DNA from: Diphasiastrum complanatum | Taxonomy: Eukaryota > Streptophyta > Lycopodiopsida > Lycopodiales > Lycopodiaceae | Assembly (NCBI GenBank): GCA_029204225.1 | Contig: CM055097.1 | Location: 14,792,282 to 14,856,281 of the forward strand | Direction of reading: 5' to 3' | Length of the DNA: 64,000 bases | Shown here: positions 23,133-33,432 of the stretch, piece by piece | How positions within the stretch are numbered: position 1 is the stretch's first letter | Layout: every line of letters begins with the position of its first letter | Notes under the pieces: generated by a model | What the model saw: only the letters and a program-made list of their open reading frames with translations | What the model was told of the DNA's origin: nothing | Database searches by the model: none | Position numbers and translations under genes: made by a program

Positions 23133-23400
23133 TGTTAGAAAGCCCGAGTTTCTCTTACAATTTCATGACTTTCCAATTTCAGCAGTGTTTTCGAGTTTTT
23201 TACTGCTTATGCAATAGTGTGCATGAGTGTCAGCTAAACGGCACACAGTGTGTAAAGTTGGGACACGCGTCCCGTAACGGGGACCGAACTGCCATGTTGC
23301 GGTACCCCACAAAAAATAGACTATGTATATGTACCCTTAAGTCTCTTTTGTTAATATAGTTCAAAAAGTGTTCTCTTGGGTTGTGGTGTGATCTCTCTTT
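23133..23400 (+). repeat. Probable 3' LTR (copia), right end approximate
   Basis: It starts TGTTAGAAAGCCC right after the polypurine tract of the copia remnant. The right end cannot be fixed by a second copy; unrelated minus-strand gag sequence begins at about 23402, so the LTR is likely cut or ends near there. Confidence 0.55.
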
Positions 23401-23401
23401 T

Positions 23402-24310
23402 CTACTTATTTGATTGATGATAGATTGCTTGCAAATTAGCTAAATATACTGCCAGTAAGATCCTTGACACTTTCTTCTTACCAACAAAAAAGGAAGGCTC
23501 ACCTTGATCTGGACCCTTTGACCACTTGCCTTTGCCTTTGCCCTTGAACTTGCCTTTGATGAATATAGCCTCCTCTTCATATTGAGATGTTGATAAAGAT
23601 CCACCTCTTGCTTGAAGCCTAAACTCCTCATTCACCAAAATCTCTTGCAAATCCACAATGCTTGGCAAAGTCTTTTGAATAGCAAATCTTTGAACAGAAT
23701 TAACATGATCATCCAACAAATCATTAAGTATAACCTAAACAAGTTCTACGTCCTTAATCTCTCATCGATACATGTTGGCTCATCAAACAAATGTATTCAA
23801 AAAGAAATAACAAAGATATGGAAACTCTCATTTCTCTTTTAGCACTATTACTAGCAAATCAACACATAGAATGAAGAATTCTTGATCAACCTATGATCTA
23901 CCAACAATCTAATGAATCTTGCCACTTCCTAAGATTGAAACACACTCTATTAAAGTCCTGCATCTTCAAAACATAGAGATCCAATCAAAATTAGGGCTTT
24001 GACAAAATCACAAAAAATTGAATCTTCTAATTTTTACATGCAATTGCTTAAAAATTGAAATAGAGTCTTGTAGCCTCTAATGAGACCTTACTAATGCATA
24101 AAAAATTACCCAAATCCAGTAAGCCACGTGTGAAATCAAAATTCCTCAAGTTCATAAACCTAAATTGAGTTTTGACCTACAAAAGATCCAATCTACATAT
24201 GCAAAGAACTCGATTTTTGAGTAGAAATCAATCTAGCATGCTCTAGCATTGGTATCTCCTCCAAATCTTTGCTAAATGTGATTGCTCCTTTCATAACCTG
24301 AAACACAAGA
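23402..24310 (-). pseudogene. Ty1/copia gag remnant
   Basis: The minus strand at 23719-23402 reads LPSIVDLQEILVNEEFRLQA, YEEEAIFIKGKFKGKGKGKW and DQGEPSFFVGKKK, a typical copia gag C-terminal half upstream of the zinc knuckle. The knuckle is lost where the frame breaks into sequence at about 23420. Between 23720 and 24310 the N-terminal gag and leader are too decayed for a continuous frame. It lies directly downstream of a degenerate primer-binding site and LTR in the same orientation. Confidence 0.7.
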
Positions 24311-24322
24311 GATCTAATACCA
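24311..24322 (-). promoter_or_regulatory. Degenerate primer-binding site
   Basis: The minus strand reads TGGTATTAGATC, two mismatches from TGGTATCAGAGC. It abuts sequence ending CTTCACA (LTR end, CA) at 24323 and precedes the copia gag remnant in the right orientation. Confidence 0.65.
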
Positions 24323-24960
<638 letters not shown>

Positions 24961-25194
24961 GATTCAAAATTCATATGGTAATTGTGGATTATAAGTCCAC
25001 CAAGTTAACGCTATTCACAAATGAAATTCAATGAGCTATCAAAATGCTCTTCTCCACCTTCCCAAAATTTTGAGTCCTTGAAGAATGAATATGTTGATTT
25101 AAATTGAAGGTCCATGTGGATTTTAGGGATGTGGTTGTAAGTTATTTATGAGTCCTCTTAGTTGTTAGATAAAATAAATGTCCTCAACTTGTAG

Positions 25195-25558
25195 ATCACC
25201 ATATAGAAAACAACTTTGCTTTTGACAGCGCTGAAATCCGAGGTAAAAATGAAAAGCAGGTAGAGAACTTCTGAGTTCCATACAACATGACAACAATATA
25301 TAATGACAATCAAAGTGGCATTCAAATGGCAAAGAATCTTGCTTATCATGCCAAGATAAAGAACATAGAAAGAGTGCAAAACAACGAGATCCATGGTGTT
25401 CATTGTGGTACAAATGAGTGATTGGTCAAAAAAGTTGACATCTTTACAAAACCACTTGTGAGAAAAAAATTTAATAGATAAAAGCTTTCTATGTTTGGAG
25501 CTACTTAACTTTAGGATGCTAGATATGACTTTGAAAGGTAAGTATACTTTTAGGGAGA
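25195..25558 (+). pseudogene. Ty1/copia RNase H C-terminal remnant and polypurine tract
   Basis: Scattered plus-strand frames show NDNQSGIQMAKNLAYHAK, NEIHGVHCGTN and VDIFTKPLVRKKFN, the terminal RNase H motifs of copia pol, with stops and frame changes. The purine tract TTTAGGGAGAG directly precedes a TGTTAG LTR start at 25560. It is in opposite orientation to the neighbouring gag at 25.8-26.9 kb, so it belongs to a different insertion. Confidence 0.75.
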
Positions 25559-25559
25559 G

Positions 25560-25796
25560 TGTTAGCGTGAAAGTAAAATTATGAGGTCTATTAGGTTTGA
25601 GGTCCAATCAATAGACTATGACCAAACGTACATGGTATCTAGACTGCCATTAAATAGGCAATGGGGCACGTGTATGTAGGGGTTGCCTCCAAAATGTGCA
25701 TATGTATAATTTTCCTTTGGAGAAAATAGATAGTGTGAGAACTTTTGAAGTTTTGATATTTTATGGCTTTTGCTACTTGAAAGATCATTTCTTCTA
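25560..25796 (+). repeat. Probable copia 3' LTR, truncated
   Basis: Begins TGTTAGCGTGAAAG after the polypurine tract. It is interrupted or ends near 25796, where a minus-strand gag-protease frame starts. The right end is not verified by a second copy. Confidence 0.5.
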
Positions 25797-26924
25797 TTAC
25801 AAATATGTGATCTTAGAAGATGCAAGCTTTAAGGGAATATTCCCAATTCCTTCAATTGGACATTCATAATCATTTTCAGTGTATATTGATTTCTTGGCTC
25901 CATCGTAAGGTGAAATAGAAGAGAAAGAGTCCTTGGAGCTACACATATGTGAAGAGGCTCCACTATCAATATACCATAATCCATCCTTCTTGAAAGGAGA
26001 GGATGAGAAGCTAGAGACCATAAGAGATCCCTCTCCATCACTTGCAATAGTGTCTTCCTTCTCATTGATGATGTTGGCTTTCTTGAGTTGATTCTTCTTC
26101 TTGAAGCAATTGGTGGCATAATGGCCTTTCTTGCCACAATAAAAGCACTTGATCTTCTTCTTCTTGAGCTTAGATATAGAAGAACTCGAGGAGTCATCCT
26201 CCTCCTCATCTTTGTCTTTGGCTTTGGCTTTGTCCTTGCTTGAGGATTGTTGATATTGGTTCTTGCTCCTCCCTTTGTGCTTGTCCTTGACAGATAAAGC
26301 TTTGCCATCATTATGATTGAGAGAAAGCTTGTCCATCCTCAAGAGTTTGTACTCTTGTCTTGATTCTTCATAAATAAGCACACTTTGGAGGGCCTCCAAG
26401 CTTGGTAGCTCCTCCTTAATGGTATTAGATTGGACAAGGTTGTCAAATTCATTTCTCAAGCCATTGAGAATGACTTGGACTAGCTCACTTTGATTGATAG
26501 AACCACCAATGCATGCAAGCTCCCTATGAATGTCCTTGACTCTCCAAACATGATTAGATGCACTTTCATCACTCTTTTGACTACTTTGGAAGATTTGATT
26601 TCTAAGAGTGAGGAGACTTGAGGTGTTCTTAACCTCATAGATAGTCTTGAGACAATCCCAAGCTTCTTTGGATGTGGTGCAAGTACCTGTCTCCCTCAAT
26701 ATCTCACTAGAGACATTCATCTTGATGTAGTGGAGAGCCATCCTAGCTCTCTTCTTGTATTTTTGAACCTCTTCAAGAACTTTTGGCTCTTCTTCAAGGC
26801 CAAAAACAATGTCCATCACATCTTGAAGTATCAAGATGGACTCCATCCTTAACTTCCATATTGAATAATTGGAAGTGGACAATATCGCACTTGGTTCCAA
26901 CAAGAATGAACCCATTGAAGCCAT
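25797..26924 (-). CDS. Ty1/copia gag-protease ORF, 375 aa, 3'-truncated
   Basis: Open frame from ATG 26924. Order of parts: N-terminal copia gag (LSTSNYSIWKLRMESILILQ, residues 16-35), the UBN2-type gag core to about residue 190, a Lys/Ser/Asp/Glu-rich linker, an intact CCHC knuckle (CFYCGKKGHYATNC, about 262-275), and the retropepsin active site DSGASSHM (about 317-324). The frame runs out at SSKITYL where other LTR-like sequence begins, so integrase and pol are missing. The gag is related to that of the element at the right edge (62.3 kb). Protein parts present have no stop, suggesting a fairly recent copy that has been truncated. Confidence 0.88.
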   Translation of the reverse strand: MASMGSFLLEPSAILSTSNYSIWKLRMESILILQDVMDIVFGLEEEPKVLEEVQKYKKRARMALHYIKMNVSSEILRETGTCTTSKEAWDCLKTIYEVKNTSSLLTLRNQIFQSSQKSDESASNHVWRVKDIHRELACIGGSINQSELVQVILNGLRNEFDNLVQSNTIKEELPSLEALQSVLIYEESRQEYKLLRMDKLSLNHNDGKALSVKDKHKGRSKNQYQQSSSKDKAKAKDKDEEEDDSSSSSISKLKKKKIKCFYCGKKGHYATNCFKKKNQLKKANIINEKEDTIASDGEGSLMVSSFSSSPFKKDGLWYIDSGASSHMCSSKDSFSSISPYDGAKKSIYTENDYECPIEGIGNIPLKLASSKITYL

Positions 26925-28300
26925 CTAAAGTGAAATGAACTCAAATGATGAACAAAAAATGTTGCTACACACTCACAATAGGATCCAATAATGATGTGCT
27001 ATCACCTCCTATGCAAGGTCTTGCAACAAACTATGAGATGATTCTCACTAGCTATACCAATCTCTCCAAAACTAGATCTACTTCAATATGATTATTAATT
27101 GCTTTACAGGCCAAGCCCGGAATGACGAGGCATAACTAATAACCACATACATTGGAGTGACCGCCGGCTATCCATGTCAGAAATTGACATGGATGTAACA
27201 CACTTCATAATGGATAAATGTCTCTTCCACTAATTTACTATGCATTGTCAATGCCATGATCTTCCACTTAGGATTTACTAGCACTTGAATACTAAAATAC
27301 ATCTATGTGTTGTATGTAGCTTTGCTTGTTACTATGGCCTATACTTTCATCCGCTACGGTTCGGTTTCAACCATACATTGAGAAATTCTTGCACATGTAT
27401 AAATGTCATAACAATCAAATCGCATTTATCTTTGAATACTTTTGACAAGGAATTTTTTTCAAGAATAACTCTATGCATGGCTCTATGTAAAGATAACAAA
27501 CTACTCATGGGAATAATATGGCATCATCTCAAAATAATAGTCTACAATCATCCAGGTACGATTTCTCTTAAAAAAATCTCAAGTCATAAATAGACCACAT
27601 ACACACTACGATATATGCTCACGGAGAATGCTTTCGTTCTATGTGCATTTTCAATGTTCTATGATTAGCGTGCATAAATAAAGCCAATTTAGTCTAAACC
27701 ATACCACCATATTTCTTAAATTCAACTGCTTAACCGACTACAAATTTATTCAAGAACCATGTAACGATTACTCGTAGGTATTCCATACCCTCATCCAGTC
27801 ATAAGGATTTTTTGACATAACGACCTTACACAACATGGATATGTGTAAGAGACGATGTTTTTACATAAGGATTAGAATGGCATGGATTTTTCTTAATATC
27901 TTGTAAGAACAGTGGAAATCCTTGATAAACAAATAAAACTAATACCTATCCATGATAAAGTCTTCTCATGCCATATGGCTGGACAGTGATGTTTTGGGAC
28001 ACAAATTCGTGCTCATGACAACAACCATGGCAATAATCAAACGCTACCCTGATAGATGTCATATTAGGTTTCTGGTGAGATACGACTGGAAAGCATGGAT
28101 ATGCTTAGGAGTATGGATAGTAGTGTGAGATGTTGTTCTCCAAACGAAGCCCACATGGGTTAGAATGACATGGATTTTCCCTAACACCAGCACACGTATC
28201 CACACCGGGTCTTTTAGCTAAAAAATATACATACGGTTTAAATTGTTTATACTCTATCTTGATATAATATGAAATGATATGGATCATTAAGAGGCTTGAT
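26925..28300. other. No gene recognised
   Basis: The stretch upstream of the copia gag might hold its leader, but no primer-binding site was seen. AT-rich, with the phrase TAGAATG(G/A)CATGGATTTT(T/C)C at about 27870 and 28160. No known coding domain on either strand. Confidence 0.4.
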
Positions 28301-28336
28301 CTTTAGTATCAAGAACCTTCTTATTCAAAAGGGCCT
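28301..28336 (+). repeat. 36-bp exact copy of gypsy family-2 gag sequence
   Basis: CTTTAGTATCAAGAACCTTC and the following 16 bases are identical to 7817-7852 at the end of the gag remnant. Homology breaks on both sides. Confidence 0.8.
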
Positions 28337-28345
28337 CACCAGCTG

Positions 28346-28454
28346 AGTATGTTTTAGTACATAAAGAAAAAGAAAGTCACCTGACCGCTCATAAAATCTA
28401 AAAACAAAAGGGACACACTTTTACGACTGATGTCAAATGTTGTCGTGTCGAGAC
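28346..28454 (+). repeat. Repeat X, left piece, ending in target duplication GAGAC
   Basis: It matches the reverse complement of about 39000-39106 (ATGTTTTAGTACA, AAAGAAAGTCACC, TTGTCGTGTC). It is continued by the piece starting at 30028. The last five bases GAGAC (28450-28454) are repeated at 30028-30032, marking insertion of a copia element between. Confidence 0.75.
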
Positions 28455-28697
28455 TGTTAAAATTGAAAAACAATCCATATTGATTTTCTTGGCTTGCTAC
28501 AAATATTGTACCATGAAAGTATGTAGCTCATTAATGAAAAATGCCAAGTTTGGCCTACATAGAACTCGAGCTACATGGTTATGTATTATTTAGTTTGATA
28601 AATGCAACTTGCATATAGTTTGTAGACATAGAATTAGCATGATTATGCTTGTAGAAACTCGTGGCAACTCACATGCATTAATTGTAAGTGATCCATA

Positions 28698-29225
28698 GTG
28701 ACATGCAATTTATTGTATAAAAGTGAAGATCTTTCTATTATTGGTTATTCTGACTCGGATTTTGTAAGTGATAGAGCAGATCGAAAATCTACAAGTGCTT
28801 ATGTCATATATCTTGGAGGAAACTTGATATCTTGGCTTTACAAAAAGCAAGATATTGTATCACTCTCATCATGTGAAGCTGAGTACAAGGCACTCACTAC
28901 AACAACAAAGGAAGTGCTTTGGATCAAGAGGTTACTAGTGGAGCTAAAGATAATTATGGAAGAAAATATACCTATGATCATGTGTGACAACATTTCAGCT
29001 CAAGCCCTTGCCAACAACCCAATATTCCATGCAAGGAGCAAGCATATCGAAGTTGCACATCACCTCGTGAGAGAGAAGCTCATTGGAGGTGAAATCAAAT
29101 TGGAGCACATCGACACATCATCTTGCATTGCAGATATGCTCACCAAACCTTTGAACAAAAGTTCCTTCAACAAGCATAGAGCCAACCTTGGAGTTATACC
29201 AAGATCCATGTTCAAATCAATATAG
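28698..29225 (+). CDS. Ty1/copia RNase H domain, open frame, N-terminus joined to LTR
   Basis: 175 codons carrying all RNase H motifs: GYSDSDFVSD (catalytic Asp), SSCEAEYKAL (Glu), MCDNISAQALANNP (Asp), and CIADMLTKPL near the end, then a stop and the LTR 17 bases later. The first codons overlap the LTR-derived sequence at the deletion junction, so the ATG is not an original start. The frame has no stop, so the deletion is young relative to decay. It cannot move by itself. Confidence 0.85.
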   Translation: MTCNLLYKSEDLSIIGYSDSDFVSDRADRKSTSAYVIYLGGNLISWLYKKQDIVSLSSCEAEYKALTTTTKEVLWIKRLLVELKIIMEENIPMIMCDNISAQALANNPIFHARSKHIEVAHHLVREKLIGGEIKLEHIDTSSCIADMLTKPLNKSSFNKHRANLGVIPRSMFKSI

Positions 29226-29242
29226 ATCATTTTTAGGAGGAG

Positions 29243-30027
29243 TGTTAAAATTGAAAAACAATCCATATTGATTTCTTGGCTTGCTACAAATGTTGTACCA
29301 TGCAAGTATGTAGCTCATTAATGAAAAATGCCAAGTTTGGCCTACATAGAACTCGAGCTACATGGTTATGTATTATCTAGTTTGATAAATGCAACTTGCA
29401 TATAGTTTGTAGACATAGAATTAGCATGATTATGCTTGTAGAAACTCGTGGCAACTCACATGCATTAATTGTAACTGAATTATAGTGACATGCAAGGCAT
29501 GTACAAAGTTTAGTGGACACATGCATGATGATTTGGACATTTCTAGTTAGAACTAGTACACTTGTAAAAAGTTGGTAGAATTTCATGCATGACAAGTGAC
29601 AAATGTCACATAGACTCTAGATGTCATTTTGGAGTGGATAGATATGGTTCTACCTCGAGTTACCTCAATCTCCATAAATATGTGTAGCTCTCCACACAAT
29701 CAATAATGAAGAACCAAAGTTTTGTAGCTATCTCATGCCATTTTGGATCTAAACAAATATTGCTTGTTATCTCTCTAGCTCTCTCTCTCTCTCTCTAACT
29801 GTTGAGGCTAATGCTCATACATTGGAATCTTGTTTTTTATTCATTCTTTGATTCATTGCTATTATATTCTGTTGATTAGCATGCTAGATTGTGGATTAGC
29901 CATTTTTTCTGAACTAGATTTTGTTGATCAATCTAGAATCAGGTTATAGTGCCAATCACAAAGCTTAATTAAGATCAGTCACTCTTGTGGACATTCCCCA
30001 CACGTGTGAAATCTGGAAATTTTGTCA
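29243..30027 (+). repeat. 3' LTR of element F (785 bp)
   Basis: Starts TGTTAAAATTGAAAAAC after the polypurine tract and ends TCA before GAGAC. The first 260 bp repeat almost exactly at 28455-28708. It contains a short CT tract (29783-29800) and CACACGTGTGAA near its end, a motif also present in the LTR at 61.35 kb. Confidence 0.85.
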
Positions 30028-30496
30028 GAGACCTTCTCAGTTGGGTAGAGGAACAACCTTCTAGCAATCTACACTTACCTTATTTGATCAACTACAGACT
30101 TTATATCAGAAATAGATTGGTTCAGGTTGATTCATAGTCAATAAAATTTCAGGTGAAGTTTTTTCTTCAAGGTGAAGTTGAGATTTAGTTTGAAGTCCAA
30201 TTCTAGTTCAAGTTCATGATAATAGCAATCTACACTTATTTAATTTGACAAGAACTCATAACAATCTACACTTACCTAATTTGACTATAGAGATTATATC
30301 AGAAATAGATTGGTTCAGCCATTAAATTTTATGTTGAAGTGAAAGTTTCTCAACTCGAATCTGGTTTGAGTTGAGGCTTTTCATTTTTAAACTACATCTA
30401 CATATTTTGAGCTTATTTGTTCATAAACCACTTTCAAATTGAGATATCTACACTTACCTAATTTGACTACAGACATTATATCATAAATAGATTGGT
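30028..30496 (+). repeat. Repeat X, right piece
   Basis: Begins with the second GAGAC and continues CTTCTCAGTTGGGTAG as in the reverse complement of about 38963-39030. It then holds three copies of CTACACTTACCTAATTTGAC ... TATATCA.AAATAGATTGG, which match inverted copies near 37680-37720, 38470-38515 and 38625-38670. It ends in the gag frame of the gypsy element. Confidence 0.75.
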
Positions 30497-31560
30497 TCAG
30501 CTGATTAATGAAAACGCCATGATTATGTGGTTTTTGTCAGGCCTACTTAAACGAATCAGACATGAGCTGAAACGTCATAATGAGTTTGCACTTTTGCAAA
30601 ATGCTATGGACGATGCAATTCGGGAGGAGGATGAAGATTCAGATGATGAGCCGAATGTCGGTATGTTGCCTTATATAGTAGGGCAGACTACTATGACATC
30701 CACCACTATTGCATCAACGAATGCCAGTGCTACTGCAGAAATGATGCTCAATGAATTCGAGAAACTCGGGAAGACCCAGCAGAAACAGATGGAAAAGTTG
30801 CAGTTGCAATTTGATGAGAAAATCAAAGCATTGGAAAATTTTCAAGAGAAGCGAATAAGGAACCTGAGAAGTTTGCAAAGACTTTTCCTACCAGGAAAAA
30901 TATATGGTGTTCTATTTGTACAGGAAATCACACAGTGAACGAGTGTCCTGAATTGAAAAAACGAATGGAAATCAGTGTTTGCCATCTGTGTAATTCACCT
31001 GACTATGAGACTGCTTTTTGCAACTTCAACCCTCGGATAATTCAGCAACGGTATGCCCAAATGGGAGATCGATATCCACAATATGGAGGAAATCCACAAC
31101 CAGAACCTTACGAAAGTGCTGAGCAATGGAGCTATGGTAATGATCAGGAAGGTGGATCTTCAGAACAACATGCCATTTATGTTGCCACTCAATAACAAGC
31201 CTCGATAAATTGGGCCAGAGCACCACTTGGATGCTTTGCATGTGGAGAAAATCACATAGTTGCAGAATATCCAAATAAAGGAAAATTTGTACCATTCTGT
31301 CGTGATTGTGGATATGGGCATTGTTATAAAGACTGTCCAACAAGATCGAAGCCACCACCAGCTACAGCACCTATAAATTTGATAACAATCAAGCAAGGAT
31401 CAGTAGCTCAGAATAAACCAAGTGCACCCTTGATGGTGGTCACCGGACTAGAAAAACAAAAAGAACCAGTAGTGGATCCAGTACTTGTTGATTCTATACC
31501 ATTGAACGATACACCAATAACATCGGGAGTCTATCCAAATCTTAATGCAGAAAAATGAAG
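30497..31560 (+). pseudogene. Gypsy element D: gag, 5'-truncated
   Basis: The frame begins inside gag at LINENAMIMWFLSGLLKRI, fused to repeat X, so the N-terminal gag domain, primer-binding site and LTR are absent. A Gln/Lys/Glu-rich helix follows, then after a frameshift near 30880-30940 a double zinc-binding region: TVNECPELKKRM, CHLCNSPDYETAFCNFN, and further on CFACGENHIVAEYPNK and CRDCGYGHCYKDCP (one His/Cys position of the third motif is altered). Stops at about 31194 and 31556 interrupt it. Confidence 0.8.
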
Positions 31561-31570
31561 ATATCAAGAT

Positions 31571-32542
31571 ATGAGACAGTGGATTAAACATCTGCAAGAA
31601 GAAGAGGAACTTGAAGCTACTAAAGTAACAACTGAAGTTTGGTCTTCACCATTGCAGCCTCCAAGAAATTTACGTACGGATATGAATGATCAATTACATC
31701 ATCACGAAGAACCCTTCAAGATGACTGAACCGGAAGCACCGCATACAGAATTACTCATGAACATTTTGTCTAGCAAGATCAATATTTCATTGGGAGAATT
31801 CCTAAAATTGGTGCCAAAAGCAAAAGAAGTCTTAGCGCAAAAGTTAGCTCAAGAAGAATTAGAAGACCATCAGGAGCCGCTTTTTTGTGCTGGATTTGAA
31901 GAGTCTAACGATGTACTCCATGTTGGAGCCGCTTGGGAAAGTGAACAAAAGAATATCACTCTGCCGATACAACATAGACAATTTTCTAAAGAAGCAACCG
32001 TGATAGATGGCGGTTCAGGAGTTAACCTAATTTCTACAAAGCTATGTACAAAATGGGGCCTTACAGAGATTAAGCCTGCTACTTTTGCTATTAAGCTAGC
32101 TGATCAAACAACAATTCGTCCACGAGGAATGGTAGAAGATATACCTGTCAAGATTTCAGGAGTACAGTTTGTCATTACTTTCGTCGTGATGGACTTACCA
32201 AAAGCACCAAATGTCTACCGAGTTCTATTAGGACGTCCATGGTTATGAGTTGCGCAAGTAGTTCATAACTGGGGTATCGGAAAGATCACTTTTGAAAATC
32301 GTGAACGTGTAGTTAAAGTCGACCCTACGACTTAAACTATCAAACCAGTGGTTCAAAAAGCGGATGGCGATTCATCAACAATGGATCACACTTGTGATCG
32401 ACCAGAGAAAAAATTGGGAGTTCACTACAATTCTCAAACGAATACTGTCAATTGGAATGAAGCTCTTGCAACAATTGATTGTACAGTAGGATATATGTGT
32501 CAACAAGATATTCAATCAGAGTCGAACGAGATTTCCTTATAA
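31571..32542 (+). pseudogene. Gypsy element D: protease and pre-RT region
   Basis: ORF 31571-32248 holds an acidic linker, GEFLKLVPKAKEVL, and a retropepsin-like domain with active site DGGSGVNLIS (D-G-G instead of D-T/S-G, a variant seen in some plant gypsy lineages) and the C-terminal VLLGRPWL. A TGA follows. The frame 32348-32542 (VNWNEALATIDCTVGYM) corresponds to 14408-14106 of element C. It lies between gag and RT in the same order as in functional elements. Confidence 0.8.
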
Positions 32543-33320
32543 GATTGAACTTTGGATACGCCAATCACGTTTCCACTAAATGTGCTAAATGTAGCCTAGA
32601 TATCAACAGAACCTATACCAGATCCAATTGAGGATAATCTCATACTAGTGAGACATGCCTTAACTTATGATGGCAATGCAGAACGAATGAACAGATTCTA
32701 CATCATATGGATCCGACCAAATTTGGAGTGCGTAATATTTCTGATGAACCAACAATCGTCCAAAGCAGTTATATTGAAGGGAGATAGGATCACAGGTTCG
32801 ATGACGAAGAAATAAGCTAAGCAACATTATAATACGGTCCTGAAATGGGAAAATCCCCCTCAAAAGATCGATTCAAAGGAAGTGCCACCTCTATTGGATA
32901 AAGGCAAAGGAAAAGCCAAGAATGATTCTTCAAGTCAGATTTCCAGCAAGACATCATCGTCTAGGAAGTCCACCTATGAAGAAAGATTTATCATCCCGAA
33001 AGTCATCACCTCCACGATCAATTTTTGCTAAGAAGACTAAACAAAGATCCAAGACAAGTCCTTTCGAAAAAGAACAAGCAAATGTAGTCCAACATGATAT
33101 GCCAGAGCATTTTAAACGTTATACACTGGATGTGTGGTTATCATGTTACCTAAAACACATTGTGAACCTGAAGAACACGTGCCAGAATCTAAAGAGGTTT
33201 ACGATGGCCCAGCTAGGACGCAGCCAATGAATCTTGCTGAACCAGGAGAACCAGAAAAGATTCTACAAGTGGGATCACAACTTACTCTTGAATAGTATCA
33301 AGCACTCCATTTGTTACTTA
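32543..33320 (+). pseudogene. Gypsy element D: decayed pre-RT linker
   Basis: A Lys/Ser-rich linker is visible in shifting frames (KSSPPRSIFAKKTKQRSK). MPEHFKRYTLD matches VPTYFKDYTIKD of element C at 13.6 kb. Several stops and frameshifts are present. Confidence 0.6.
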
Positions 33321-33432
33321 TTAAGTATCAAGATTGCTTTGCATGGACTTATCAAAATTTGAAAGGTATTCTGACATTAAGTATCAAGATTGCTTTGCAT
33401 GGACTTATCAAAATTTGAAGGGTATTCAGACA
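33321..33432 (+). repeat. 56-bp tandem duplication inside pol
   Basis: TTAAGTATCAAGATTGCTTT through GGTATTCTGACA occurs at 33321-33376 and again, with two differences, at 33377-33432. The unit is not a multiple of three, so it shifts the frame just before RT (FAWTYQNLKG is duplicated in different frames). Confidence 0.85.

Larger units (their letters stand above)
28455..30027 (+). mobile_element. Copia deletion derivative (element F) with both ends and TSD
   Basis: Starts TGTTAAAATTG (28455) and ends TTTTGTCA (30027), flanked by GAGAC on both sides. Structure: a 5' LTR fragment of about 254 bp (28455-28708), then directly the RNase H end of pol, polypurine tract (TTTTTAGGAGGAG), and a full 3' LTR (29243-30027, 785 bp). 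Most of the 5' LTR, the primer-binding site, gag, protease, integrase and RT are deleted. The empty-site relative at about 39.0 kb (inverted) confirms the insertion point. Confidence 0.85.

Noticed and set aside
25158-25607. 149-aa minus-strand ORF
   Set aside because: Antisense to a recognisable copia RNase H remnant and its LTR start.
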